Source of the DNA: Cyanobacteriota bacterium SRBZ.bins.94.201705
GTDB taxonomy: Bacteria; Cyanobacteriota; Cyanobacteriia; Cyanobacteriales; Cyanobacteriaceae
Assembly: GCA_030549855.1 (NCBI GenBank)
Contig: JAUQQP010000039.1
Location: 1-64,000, forward strand
Direction of reading: 5' to 3'
DNA: 64,000 bases
Part shown: positions 8,193 to 17,193 of the stretch, one piece after another
Layout of the letters: every line of letters begins with the position of its first letter
Position numbering within the stretch: the first letter of the stretch is position 1
Made by a program: the position numbers and the translations under genes
Notes under the pieces: generated by a model
Seen by the model: only the letters and a program-made list of their open reading frames with translations
Database searches by the model: none
Told to the model about the DNA's origin: nothing

Positions 8193-9128
8193 TTAGGCAT
8201 AGGCGTATACTAGCAGACGGTTGTGGCAGGATTCAGAGGAAAGGTGATTGTAAATGACATCTTCAAAGTTGTTGATAACATGAGAACAGAGTTTAAAATA
8301 TTTCTTTACCCACATCCTATACCACTGGATTTGAAAGTCGTCCAGATACTGGTTTTTATCCCCATTGACTGCTATATTGCCTTTGTCGTCGATGACGAAT
8401 TGGCGACACCAATTGACATCTGGTTGGCTAGCCTTCCAGTATTTGGCAACCAATCCCACCCCTAGGTAACGTTGACTATGTTTGCTAATGTGGTTGAGGA
8501 TGTCAAGCAAATCTGCCAGGGTGATGTCATTGCGTTGGAGAAATACCATTTTTTTCTGTCGAGGGTCAAAATTTTGGGGGAAAAGGGTTTTATTATTGTA
8601 CTGGGCGTTGTAGAAACAAGCCATCTCAAACTTGGTTGCTACCAAACTGGCATCACAGAGATTGGCTTCTACTAGGTTGGCATCAGTCAGGTTAGCACCG
8701 GTTAGGAAAGCATTTTGGAATATCGCATGTTTCAAATTTGCCCCTTGGATATTGGCGTTATTCAAGGCAGCCTGGGTGAAATCGGCATGGCTGAGATAGG
8801 CTTTTTCCAGGTTGGCGGAATTCAAGTGGCAGTTTTGGAATTTAGCATTTCTAGCGTGGATACCGGTGAGGTTAGCCTTATTTAGTTGGCTATAACTCAA
8901 ATCAGCATTGTCTAGGATGGCATTGGTTAAATCTGCCCCTTTTAGGTTAGCACATTTCAGACTACAGCCCGTCAAGTCTGCGCCACTGAGGTTAGCATTT
9001 TCCAAGTCAGCAAATGTCAAGTCACTGTTTCTAAGACAGGCATTAGCCAGGTTAATGCCTTTTAAATCTGCTTTGACTAGATTCTGGTTTTGTAGCTGTT
9101 TATGGGTTTTAAACAAGACTGTTTCCAT
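8193..9128 (-). CDS. Pentapeptide-repeat protein with unique C-terminal domain
   Basis: 311 aa. I chose the ATG at 9128: AGAGAGGTG lies about 7 nt upstream, and the in-frame GTG at 9137 falls inside that ribosome-binding site. Residues from about 14 to 170 are tandem A(D/N)LXX pentapeptides (ADLKGINLANA, ANLSGADLTGC and so on), which fold as a right-handed quadrilateral beta helix. The last 130 residues are a separate, non-repeat domain rich in aromatic residues, with HISKHSQRYLG and VNWCRQFVIDD segments. No signal peptide, so probably cytoplasmic. Pentapeptide proteins are numerous in cyanobacteria; the function is unknown. Confidence 0.85.
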   Translation of the reverse strand: METVLFKTHKQLQNQNLVKADLKGINLANACLRNSDLTFADLENANLSGADLTGCSLKCANLKGADLTNAILDNADLSYSQLNKANLTGIHARNAKFQNCHLNSANLEKAYLSHADFTQAALNNANIQGANLKHAIFQNAFLTGANLTDANLVEANLCDASLVATKFEMACFYNAQYNNKTLFPQNFDPRQKKMVFLQRNDITLADLLDILNHISKHSQRYLGVGLVAKYWKASQPDVNWCRQFVIDDKGNIAVNGDKNQYLDDFQIQWYRMWVKKYFKLCSHVINNFEDVIYNHLSSESCHNRLLVYAYA

Positions 9129-9437
9129 GATTTTCACCTCTCTTTTGTCTTTCTGAACACAAGGCTACAAGGCAATTGTGGAGAAATTGTGGAGAAATTT
9201 CTCGGTTTAATTGTATTTTACAAAACGTAATCTCTCTTAAAACTTTAGCATTTTTTGTATACTAGATTACTGGAATTTAGTTACCTCCTAGGAGCATTAT
9301 ACTCCACAGAAACGGGGTAGAAGATTAAAAATTCTTGATGACAATGGTAAGTAATTTTTCTCGGTCTAAACTGGGGAAGGAGGGTAGGGTTTCCTCTACA
9401 ATGGAGATAGGGTTAACCGGTAGTATAGGGGGAAAAT
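9129..9437. other. Divergent intergenic region
   Basis: 309 bp between the divergently transcribed pentapeptide-repeat and CAP-domain genes; it should hold both promoters. A duplicated GTGGAGAAATT is seen at about 9178-9200. No small gene recognised; the minus-strand open frame at 9325-9609 lies opposite the CAP gene and has no family features. Confidence 0.4.
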
Positions 9438-9938
9438 ATGGAAAAAACGTGGAGGAAAACCAGTTTAACTGTAGGTTTGATAGGTGTGGGGGTTTCTTTT
9501 CTGACATTTGCAGGGGGGATAACTGTAGCCCAAAAAACAAATATCCAGGGAGAGATTGCCGTCTTGGAAAACGAGGTTTATTTTCGCGTGAATCAGTATC
9601 GTCAGTCACGGAATTTACCTCCCTTAAAAAGGGATAGCCGTATAGACGCCGCCGCCAGAAAACACAGTGAAAATATGGCTAACAAAATAGTTAGTTTCAG
9701 CCATGACGGCTTTGAAGAGAGAGTCTATAGTACAAAAATAAAGTTTCGTAGTGCAGCAGAGAATATAGCATATAGTTGGAATATTCCTTCTCCGGCTACT
9801 GAGGCGGTGAGGGGGTGGATAAACAGTCCATCTCATCACAAAAACATGATAGGCAATTTTAACTTAACAGGGGTAGGTGTTGCCAAAAATGCTAGGGGGG
9901 AGTATTATTTTACCCAGATATTTATTCTGACCAGATAA
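9438..9938 (+). CDS. CAP (SCP/PR1) domain secreted protein
   Basis: 166 aa. N-terminal signal peptide: basic start, hydrophobic stretch about 9-30, likely cleavage after TVAQ. The mature part is one CAP domain: ENEVYFRVNQYRQSRNLPPL (44-63), H76, H89, AENIAYSW (107-114), and the WINSPSHHKNMI block (127-138), ending GEYYFTQIF. These match the conserved CAP cavity motifs of bacterial YkwD-like proteins. Exported to the periplasm or cell surface; the substrate or ligand is unknown. Its short length is normal for a single CAP domain. Confidence 0.9.
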   Translation: MEKTWRKTSLTVGLIGVGVSFLTFAGGITVAQKTNIQGEIAVLENEVYFRVNQYRQSRNLPPLKRDSRIDAAARKHSENMANKIVSFSHDGFEERVYSTKIKFRSAAENIAYSWNIPSPATEAVRGWINSPSHHKNMIGNFNLTGVGVAKNARGEYYFTQIFILTR

Positions 9939-9980
9939 GCGGCTAAAAGCCATCTTAAGCCCACACCAACAGAAACCCTG

Positions 9981-10670
9981 TCAGTCTGTTAACCCTTCTT
10001 TTAGGGCAAAACGCACCAATTCTGTCCGACTGGTAGTGCCAGTTTTGCTAAAGAGACGGCTTACATATTTTTCCACATTTCGGACACTGGTGTTAAGGGC
10101 TTTGGCAATTTCCTTATTCATCATCCCCTTAGCCACCAAGTCTAAGACACTTTTCTCCCTCGGCGTCAACTCTATTTTCACCTCTGACTCCTTTTTGGGG
10201 GGGTTAGCTGTTAATTTCTCCTTGATGTCTTTAACATCCCTTAACAATTCTTCTATTTGGAGACTATTACCCTGGGAGGCTTCTAAATCCCGCTTTTTAG
10301 CCAACAGATTAGCCACAATAGCCTCTAATTCTTCTGGATCAAAGGGTTTAGGCAAATAAGCATCACAGCCTGCCATGTATCCCTCGATTCTATCGCTAGT
10401 CATCCCCTTGGCGGTGAGAAACACCACAGGCAGATGACGGTAGCGACTATCACTGCGTAACTGTGTGAGGAATTGGAGGCCATTAACCCCTGGCATCATT
10501 ATATCAGAAATAATCAAATCGGGGGTACTCTCTTTAATTTTTTCCCATGCCTCTTCGGCATTACTAGCCACTTCTACCTCCCAATTGTCATGACAACTGA
10601 GGTAGGCTTGTACAGATTCTCTTATCCCTGGTTCATCGTCTACTAGTAAAATTTTTTCTACATCCGTCAT
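9981..10670 (-). CDS. NarL/LuxR-type response regulator (Ycf29/Rre1-like)
   Basis: 229 aa. Receiver domain 1-125 (D11, D12, phospho-acceptor D56, T86, K108), a charged helical linker 126-165, and a LuxR-type helix-turn-helix at 167-225 (LTPREKSVLDLVAKGMMNKE, RNVEKYVSRLF). This architecture and the receiver sequence resemble cyanobacterial and plastid Ycf29 and the stress regulator Rre1, but NblR-like proteins share the layout, so I do not assign a symbol. It is transcribed alone; no kinase is adjacent. Likely a DNA-binding transcription regulator. Confidence 0.85.
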   Translation of the reverse strand: MTDVEKILLVDDEPGIRESVQAYLSCHDNWEVEVASNAEEAWEKIKESTPDLIISDIMMPGVNGLQFLTQLRSDSRYRHLPVVFLTAKGMTSDRIEGYMAGCDAYLPKPFDPEELEAIVANLLAKKRDLEASQGNSLQIEELLRDVKDIKEKLTANPPKKESEVKIELTPREKSVLDLVAKGMMNKEIAKALNTSVRNVEKYVSRLFSKTGTTSRTELVRFALKEGLTD

Positions 10671-11235
10671 ATTGTCCTTCCCGGGTAGTGGACACTTAAT
10701 ATCTAGATTTTTATTTTACTACACCTGGTTCGCGGATATTCACTACTAAATTTTTAACCTACTACAACCAGCAGACTTAGACTAAATTACAAGTGATAGA
10801 AAATCCACATTCTAATTGGTATTGGACTGCAACCAGAAGGCAGGAATTCAACCTTTTGCCCTAATTATACTTTGCATGGGGCTGGGATTTCTATTCAACT
10901 TTTTGTCTTATTTCCCCCTAATGGTGGAAAGAATTTTCCCTTCTCTGCTGGCAGAAATTCCCCGTCAAACTTGCATTTTACTTTTTACGGCATGCCTTTG
11001 CCTTTTGTCTTTCGCAATTCTGGCATAACAGGTGGAAGAGTAAAACATAAATCTGCCTTTTTAATTCTAAAGACGACAAGAAATCTTCCCAAAAAGGCTT
11101 TCCAATTCAAAAGGCAAATGGCTGGCATATGTTGCTTGTTGAAATAACTAGGGGATGGGGGGATAATGGCATGATGGGATGCTGTGACAGCTAGGAGGTT
11201 TTTCTCGTTTAAAGGCAAAGAGGCTGGGGGTGACA
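10671..11235. other. Gene-poor stretch upstream of the NarL regulator
   Basis: 565 bp. The left end should contain the promoter of the NarL-type regulator. A possible small membrane ORF (10816-11028) is listed separately. No RNA gene recognised. Confidence 0.4.
10816..11028 (+). CDS. Possible small membrane protein (doubtful)
   Basis: 70 codons from a TTG, or 51 from the ATG at 10876. Two hydrophobic stretches (about 14-36 and 52-70) separated by MVERIFPSLLAEIPRQT. No ribosome-binding site is clear and no family is recognised. The composition would suit a two-helix peptide, but an open frame of this size can occur by chance in pyrimidine-rich DNA. Confidence 0.25.
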   Translation: MVLDCNQKAGIQPFALIILCMGLGFLFNFLSYFPLMVERIFPSLLAEIPRQTCILLFTACLCLLSFAILA

Positions 11236-11565
11236 TTAACGCCATTTGTAAAGTTTGCAGTGGAGGAAAGGTGAAGGCGATAATGTGAAGGCGATGGGGA
11301 AGAAGGTTACTATAAAGCCATTATTATCCCAGGGGATACATGTGTTTTTAGGCGGGGGATTTGGTAGGGTTAGCCACTTTTCTACTGGGGGTTTCCGAGG
11401 GGGGTTATGTTTTTGACTATCCGAATTTTGATTACCCGATTTTGTTTTCCCTGGCTTTCGCATTTCTTTTAACTTTTCTAGCAACTCTTTTTTTTCAGTA
11501 ACTTTTTTTGGGTAACTCTCTTTTGATAACTCTTTTCTGATAACACCCTTGTTAGGGGAAGACAT
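11236..11565 (-). CDS. Hypothetical protein, low complexity (doubtful)
   Basis: 109 codons from an ATG. The first 60 residues are Lys/Glu/Pro-rich and look disordered (KKVTEKKELLEKLKEMRKPG could form a short amphipathic helix); the end is hydrophobic and lacks a family signature. The DNA contains short internal duplications (GTGAAGGCGAT twice near 11270-11297). I cannot tell a real gene from chance here. Confidence 0.25.
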   Translation of the reverse strand: MSSPNKGVIRKELSKESYPKKVTEKKELLEKLKEMRKPGKTKSGNQNSDSQKHNPPRKPPVEKWLTLPNPPPKNTCIPWDNNGFIVTFFPIAFTLSPSPFLHCKLYKWR

Positions 11566-12133
11566 TTTGCCGAAAACATGATGGCGGCTTGTGAAAGGTA
11601 TTACCCAGCAGTCGGCTAATAATAGTCATCTCGTTGATTCCTGTCATCGGTAAGTAGATGGTAGCCTTTATGACACATGTTAATCTGCTAATTTGCCAGT
11701 AGTAGTTATCCTGTAATAGTCATCCTGTGATAGTTATCCTGTTATATTTAACCTGTTGGGTTATGTCATTGGTGACTAGATGGTGGGGGTGGTAGATGTT
11801 ACCCGGCAATTGGCTGTTAGTGGTAGGTTTGTCAGGGAAGCAATTATAGTTGGCTTGCGATTTTTCCCACCAAGATATTATATTAAAGTTGCTGCCGTTT
11901 TTTCTTGGATTTTCTCCGGCAAATGTTTCAGATTTTGCCGCAGATATTTTTACAGGCAGTTTGGTGTCAACTGTCTCATTTTTCATAAACCAAAAAAAAA
12001 AACATAAGCTGGGGGGAAGGAATATAAAATTAGGCTTAGACAATTACAGACAAGGAAAAGAGGGATAAGGGGATAGGGATAGAGTTAGGCGATTACAGAC
12101 AAGGAAAAAAAAAGGGGGGGAAACAAGAGGCAT
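11566..12133. other. Gene-free stretch with short degenerate repeats
   Basis: 568 bp with no convincing gene. It contains three 14-bp tandem units (listed separately) and a looser duplication: GTCATCGGTAAGTAGATGGT near 11646 resembles GTCATTGGTGACTAGATGGT near 11765. Near 12040 and 12095 the phrase AATTACAGACAAGGAAAA or GATTACAGACAAGGAAAA occurs twice. Confidence 0.5.
11703..11744. repeat. Three imperfect 14-bp tandem repeats
   Basis: TAGTTATCCTGTAA, TAGTCATCCTGTGA and TAGTTATCCTGTTA follow one another without gaps. They differ at one or two positions each. No gene overlaps them. Confidence 0.7.
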
Positions 12134-13582
12134 TTAACCTTGAAATAGAAAAGCGGTTTTGTGGATAAATTGGCTGAGGAAGTTTTGATTTTTCAGACTG
12201 GCAAAAACCTGTTGCATCCTCTCCTGGATTTGCTGGATATTAATCTCCTGGGTGTTGGCTTCATAGTTGTTTTGATAATATTCTACAAAAGTCAAACCAC
12301 AAACACGGGTGAGATAGGCTGCACTTACCCCCTGAATTATTCCCGTTGCCACAAGGGTTACAGGGTTAGTTTTTAGGATGTGGGTGATAAGTTGAGTGGA
12401 AAACTCTACCATACCCAGTTTTAACATCAATTCTGCTATCTGGAGGGCAATTTGTTTAGCTTGGGAGAGGGAGAGGGGTTGTTGATAAATTTGTGCCAAA
12501 TCGAAAATCATTTGGGAGTTGATAGCGGCGGCGGCTAACAAGTCTATACTAGCAACGGGGTTGGCAAAGGTGGCAGTGGCTGTGAGGATTTGATACTTTT
12601 CAATTACTTTTAAGGCTTTTTGTCTTCTTATAGTGTTTAATTCTGTAATGACTTCCTTTTCCAGACTAACAGCCTGACGGTAGGCGGTAGCTAGCATCAG
12701 TTTTTCCCTGTGGGAGTTGTTGTCAATGACTTCTGTCATGTTTTCATACAGCTTCTGGTAGTTGGCAGCTGATTTCTCCTCCCACTCTTCGTATCTAGTT
12801 TCGTCTAAATACCTTCTGACTTTTGTTACTTTTTCGCGGCTGGAAATGGTTACAATCTCAGTTTTATCTACCAGATTAGCCAGAGAGTGTATGATGCTGT
12901 TAATCACCAAACTCTTTTCTGCGGGCAACACATAGTTTATATCATCAAAAAGGATGAGAATATGGTGCCATTTCTCTTTCAGACTGCGTATCAAATCTCT
13001 CTGGCTAGCCATTAAATCTTCGCCGAGGATAACCAGCAGCAAATCGTGTTTTTCACAGGATTTGACTATGGCGTCATTTCCCTCAGCTTCCTCGATTACC
13101 TGTATTTTAATAACGGAGGCAAATTTTTCTGTAAGTTTCTCTACTAAGTCAGTTATACTAGTAGTCGGGTTAGCCTTCAAAATTCCAACATTTATATAGT
13201 CCCTTTGAAGGGAGTTTTTAATCTCCTCCAGTCTGGATTCAAATACCTTATATTCTTCTATTATATCAGTTTCTTTTGTATCGTATTCTATGTCTTGTAC
13301 TTCCTTGGTAAGAAGGTCAATTTTCTGGGCTATTTTTTCAATTTTTTCGGACAAAATGCGGCCATCTAAGGGGTAATTCTGTGTGGGGGGAGAGACGCTT
13401 TTGCCTTTAGGTATTTTGGAGAGGAGAAAGAAGACAATGCCCAAAAACACGAGAGAATTCAAAGTAATCTCGTCTAATTGTTGTCCTAACCATAGGAGAA
13501 GACAAAGTACACCCCCCACTACTATAATTGGCTTTCTCTGCCAAATTGCTAATATCATATTGTGAGACGAGCCAAGATTCAT
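12134..13582 (-). CDS. DUF697 membrane protein with vestigial GTPase region
   Basis: 482 aa from the ATG chosen at 13582; an in-frame TTG at 13642 would add 20 residues. Order: two hydrophobic segments (about 18-55), a coiled-coil-like charged stretch (about 75-125), a domain of about 130-260 that sits where the GTPase of DUF697 proteins is normally found, a helical linker, and the DUF697 membrane-associated domain (about 320-440, TATFANPVASIDLLAAAAIN). The GTPase region begins NVGILKANPTTSITDL where GxxxxGK(S/T) is expected; a DxxG and an NKxD motif are also missing. It is therefore unlikely to bind GTP in the usual way. Role unknown. Confidence 0.65.
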   Translation of the reverse strand: MNLGSSHNMILAIWQRKPIIVVGGVLCLLLWLGQQLDEITLNSLVFLGIVFFLLSKIPKGKSVSPPTQNYPLDGRILSEKIEKIAQKIDLLTKEVQDIEYDTKETDIIEEYKVFESRLEEIKNSLQRDYINVGILKANPTTSITDLVEKLTEKFASVIKIQVIEEAEGNDAIVKSCEKHDLLLVILGEDLMASQRDLIRSLKEKWHHILILFDDINYVLPAEKSLVINSIIHSLANLVDKTEIVTISSREKVTKVRRYLDETRYEEWEEKSAANYQKLYENMTEVIDNNSHREKLMLATAYRQAVSLEKEVITELNTIRRQKALKVIEKYQILTATATFANPVASIDLLAAAAINSQMIFDLAQIYQQPLSLSQAKQIALQIAELMLKLGMVEFSTQLITHILKTNPVTLVATGIIQGVSAAYLTRVCGLTFVEYYQNNYEANTQEINIQQIQERMQQVFASLKNQNFLSQFIHKTAFLFQG

Positions 13583-13889
13583 ATTTTTGTTACCATAGAG
13601 TAGTGGAAATAGTGGTAGAAATAAAACATAAGAATAAGACAAACCAAAGGGCGCCCCTGGGAAACACCAATCTTGTTAAGATCTGATTAAGCCCACAACC
13701 ATGCTATCATTTTTTTAGCTTAATAATCTGGGGAATCAGAGAGGATTTACATAAATTTACAAATGGAAAAGGAGGGAGAGGGAAAAGACAAGGGTAAGAG
13801 TATTAGGATGAAAGAGGGAGAAACCAGGAAATAATGATAGTCTAAAAAGGGGTAACAGTCAAAGAAATAGTCAGGAGAGGGAAATTGGG
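13583..13889. other. Divergent promoter region between the DUF697 gene and lpxC
   Basis: 307 bp, purine-rich before lpxC. It must contain promoters for both divergent genes. No small ORF or RNA gene recognised. Confidence 0.4.
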
Positions 13890-14723
13890 ATGTCAGATGT
13901 GTTCAAGCCATTCGTAGTATCTGGAATAACATTGCATTCGGGGGAAACCACCACAGTGAGGGTGTCGCCAGCCGGGGAGGAGGAGGGATATTATTTTGTG
14001 AGGGTAGACTTGCCAGGGAAGCCCATCATAAAGGCTAATGTGCAATCGGTAGTGTCTACAACCCTATCTACAGAATTAGGGGAGGGAGAGGCTAAAATTA
14101 GGACAGTGGAACATTTGTTGGCGGCTTTGTGGGGGTGTGGGGTAAAGGGTGCTAGAATAGAGGTGGAGGGTGGGGAAATCCCACTGTTGGATGGGTCAGC
14201 CTTGGTTTGGGTGGAAAAACTGAATCTTACTAACCCTTTCCCTCCTAAAAGCAGTATAGCCATAAAAGAGCCCATTTGGGTGGGGAGGGGGGATTCTTTC
14301 TGTATGGCATTGCCTTGTGAGGAGATGAGATTCACCTATGGTATTGACTTTCCCTACCCGGTGTTGCAAAATCAGTGGTATACCTGGTATCCGCAACGGG
14401 AGAGTTTCCAGTCGGCTATCGCGCCAGCAAGGACTTTTGGTTTTGCAGACCAGGTGACAAAATTAAGGGATAGGGGGTTAATAAAGGGGGGGAGTCTGGA
14501 TAATGCCTTGGTATGTGATGGGAATGGCTGGTTGAATCCTCCCCTGCGATTTGATAATGAGGCAGTTAGACACAAACTGTTGGACTTTATAGGGGATTTA
14601 AGTCTGCTTAAGGACATTCCCACTGGGCATTATATAGCATACAAGGCTAGTCATCAACTCCATTGGGAATTGGCAAAAAAAATCGCCCTGTACTGTCTCA
14701 ACAGCCCCCTGATGATGAAATAA
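13890..14723 (+). CDS. lpxC: UDP-3-O-acyl-N-acetylglucosamine deacetylase
   Basis: 277 aa, ATG preceded by AGGAGAGGG. LpxC carries out the committed, zinc-dependent deacetylation step of lipid A synthesis in the cytoplasm. Expected residues are present: zinc ligands H75 ([10 protein letters not shown]), H228 and D232 ([11 protein letters not shown]), and the catalytic histidine H255 (YKASHQLH). SGITLHSGE at 11-19 is the conserved N-terminus. Length agrees with cyanobacterial LpxC. pdhA begins 33 nt after its stop on the same strand and may share the transcript. Confidence 0.95.
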   Translation: MSDVFKPFVVSGITLHSGETTTVRVSPAGEEEGYYFVRVDLPGKPIIKANVQSVVSTTLSTELGEGEAKIRTVEHLLAALWGCGVKGARIEVEGGEIPLLDGSALVWVEKLNLTNPFPPKSSIAIKEPIWVGRGDSFCMALPCEEMRFTYGIDFPYPVLQNQWYTWYPQRESFQSAIAPARTFGFADQVTKLRDRGLIKGGSLDNALVCDGNGWLNPPLRFDNEAVRHKLLDFIGDLSLLKDIPTGHYIAYKASHQLHWELAKKIALYCLNSPLMMK

Positions 14724-14756
14724 TGGTGAATCGGTGTCTAAAAGGGAAATACCAGT

Positions 14757-15788
14757 ATGTACAAGGAAAGGACTGTACCAGTATTCGATCATAGTACTGT
14801 AAAGATTACTAAGGAAGAAGCCCTCCTGCTGTATGAGGACATGGTGTTAGGGCGGAAGTTTGAAGACAAATGTGCTGAGATGTACTACCGGGGGCGGATG
14901 TTTGGCTTTGTCCACCTCTACAATGGCCAGGAGGCGGTTTCTACGGGTGTCATCAAGTCTTTGCGTCTTGGTTTTGACTATATCTGTAGTACGTACAGGG
15001 ACCATGTGCATGCCTTGAGTGCGGGGATACCGGCAAGGGAGGTAATGGCGGAGTTGTTTGGCAAGGAGACGGGATGTAGTAAGGGGCGTGGGGGCTCAAT
15101 GCACCTATTTTCTGCTAAACATAATTTCCTGGGGGGTTATGCCTTTGTGGCGGAGGGGATTCCCGTGGCTACTGGGGCTGCCTATCAGAGTCTGTATCGT
15201 CGTGTGGTGTTGGGGGAGAAGGATTTTGATCAGGTGACGGTTTGTTTCTTTGGGGATGGGGCTACTAACAATGGCCAGTTTTTCGAGTGTCTGAATATGG
15301 CCGCCCTCTGGAAACTGCCTATTATCTATGTAGTAGAGAATAATAAATGGGCTATTGGCATGGCACACGAAAGGGCTTCCTCACAGCCGGAAATCTACAA
15401 AAAGGCCAGTGTGTTTAACATGGAGGGTTATGAGGTGGATGGCATGGACGTTTTGGCAGTGAGGGATGTAGCACAAAAGGCTATTGCCCGCGCCCGTGCT
15501 GGTGAAGGCCCTACCCTCATAGAAGCCTTGACTTATCGTTTTCGTGGCCATTCCCTTGCCGACCCTGATGAGTTAAGATCCTTAGAGGAAAAGGAATTCT
15601 GGGCTAAGAGGGATCCTATTGTTAGATTTTCTCAATATATTCTCGAAAACAACCTTGCTACAAAGGAAGAATTGGAGGCTGTTGACAAGAAAGTGGACGA
15701 AATCATCCAGGATGCGGTTTTATTCGCCGAAAATAGTCCTGAGCCCAGTCCAAATGACCTTTTCCGCTACGTTTTTGCTGATGATTGA
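14757..15788 (+). CDS. pdhA: Pyruvate dehydrogenase E1 component, alpha subunit
   Basis: 343 aa. E1 alpha binds thiamine diphosphate and, with E1 beta, decarboxylates pyruvate and transfers the acetyl group to lipoyl-E2. The thiamine diphosphate motif is clear: GDG at 166-168 through [10 protein letters not shown] to NN at 195-196. The phosphorylation-loop-like region [11 protein letters not shown] follows. The N-terminus matches the cyanobacterial and plastid form. The E1 beta gene is not adjacent, as is usual in cyanobacteria. Confidence 0.95.
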   Translation: MYKERTVPVFDHSTVKITKEEALLLYEDMVLGRKFEDKCAEMYYRGRMFGFVHLYNGQEAVSTGVIKSLRLGFDYICSTYRDHVHALSAGIPAREVMAELFGKETGCSKGRGGSMHLFSAKHNFLGGYAFVAEGIPVATGAAYQSLYRRVVLGEKDFDQVTVCFFGDGATNNGQFFECLNMAALWKLPIIYVVENNKWAIGMAHERASSQPEIYKKASVFNMEGYEVDGMDVLAVRDVAQKAIARARAGEGPTLIEALTYRFRGHSLADPDELRSLEEKEFWAKRDPIVRFSQYILENNLATKEELEAVDKKVDEIIQDAVLFAENSPEPSPNDLFRYVFADD

Positions 15789-15828
15789 CTCTAGAGGCCT
15801 TTTCTAGGGTGGATGACTTTAGGCATTC

Positions 15829-17019
15829 CTAGAGGGTAAAATAGAAGGTGGACCCTTCGTTTACCACAGAGTCACACCAGATATACCCTCCGTGGCTTTC
15901 GATAATTCTCTTAACGATGGACAACCCCAATCCATAGCCTTCCACCCTCTCTTTGTCTTCCCGGAGGCGGGTTAGGGGTAGGAAGATTTCTTGCACTTTA
16001 TCTAACTCAAAACCCCTACCATTGTCTTTGAGGAAAAACACCTCCGGGGGGGGACTTTTTGGCAGGGGATAAAGACGAGAAAATGCTTCTGGTTTCCAGT
16101 CAGATGTTTTCCCAAATTCCAGGCAGATTTCCTCTCTGAAATAACTGTACTTCCAGGCATTCCCCAGCAAGTTTTCTAGGGCGGCTTTTATCAGAGGTAG
16201 ATTCCCCATTGCTATTAATCCTTTTTCCACCTTAACTTCTGTCTTTTTGCTGGGATTTTTACTTTTTAAATCCTCGATAATTTCTAATACCAAATCTGAC
16301 AGGTTTATTGGGATTTTTTCCAATTCAGTACTAGGGCTACAGAAAAGCAATAGACTCTCGAGAAGCCTGTTCATTTGTAGGGCCTTGTCATGAATGATGT
16401 TTAGCCAGGCTTTTACTTCTTTATCCAGGGAGTAGAAATTTAAAAGACAGTTGGCGGCACCAATGATAACTGATATATAATTGCGCAAATCATGGGAAAG
16501 ACTGCGGTTAAAAAGTTGCAAGTCTCCATTAAGCCTCTGCAAGTCCTCATTATTCTTCTTTAGCTGTAACTCAGCCAGTCGCCGCCTTTCCACTTCTTCT
16601 CTTAGCCTCTTTTCTTGCTTTTTTATGCGCAAATGGGTGGCTATTCTTGCCAAAACTTCCTCTTCCTGGAAGGGTTTGGTAACATAATCTACTCCGCCAA
16701 CTTCAAAGGCTTTTATCTTATCTGAGGTGTCATCTAAGGCGCTGATAAAAATGATGGGTATGTCAGTAAATTCGGGGTTGGACTTTATTTTTTCGGCCAC
16801 CTGATAGCCATCCATATTGGGCATTTTTATATCCAGCAAAATTAAGTCTGGCTTGAAATTGTTTAAACTTTTTAAGGCCAATTCTCCACTTCTACAAGCC
16901 CTAACATCATAACCATTCTTGCTAAGAATTTCCAGTAAAACACTAAGATTTTCGGGCAAGTCATCTACCACCAAGATAATATCCCTTGTATTTCCCGAAA
17001 TATTGTCTTTAGTACACAT
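15829..17019 (-). CDS. Hybrid receiver / histidine kinase
   Basis: 396 aa. Receiver domain 13-130 (D19, D20, acceptor D63, S93 in the usual Thr position, K115), then a coiled-coil linker (about 132-170, EKRLREEVERRRLAELQLKK), an H-box with H176 in SLSHDLRNYIS, and a HATPase_c domain: N287 (LLGNAWKYS), DNGRG at 332-336, GYGLGLSIV at 361-369. No transmembrane segment, so a soluble kinase whose input is the phosphorylation state of its own receiver; this receiver-first layout is common in cyanobacteria. It is transcribed towards pdhA and alone. The cognate partner is unknown. Confidence 0.88.
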   Translation of the reverse strand: MCTKDNISGNTRDIILVVDDLPENLSVLLEILSKNGYDVRACRSGELALKSLNNFKPDLILLDIKMPNMDGYQVAEKIKSNPEFTDIPIIFISALDDTSDKIKAFEVGGVDYVTKPFQEEEVLARIATHLRIKKQEKRLREEVERRRLAELQLKKNNEDLQRLNGDLQLFNRSLSHDLRNYISVIIGAANCLLNFYSLDKEVKAWLNIIHDKALQMNRLLESLLLFCSPSTELEKIPINLSDLVLEIIEDLKSKNPSKKTEVKVEKGLIAMGNLPLIKAALENLLGNAWKYSYFREEICLEFGKTSDWKPEAFSRLYPLPKSPPPEVFFLKDNGRGFELDKVQEIFLPLTRLREDKERVEGYGLGLSIVKRIIESHGGYIWCDSVVNEGSTFYFTL

Positions 17020-17193
17020 TTTCTTGTTTTTTGCCTGCGAGACGAGACAGCCGCCACCCTCTAGTGGGTATCCCCTCTAAATATACACCCAAGAAGACAG
17101 GTTGGAATTGGAATTTTCCTGAGAGGGTTTGATAAGAGATGGGAATAAATACCTTACAATTAAGCAGAGAAGCTATAGTGAAAGGATACAAGT

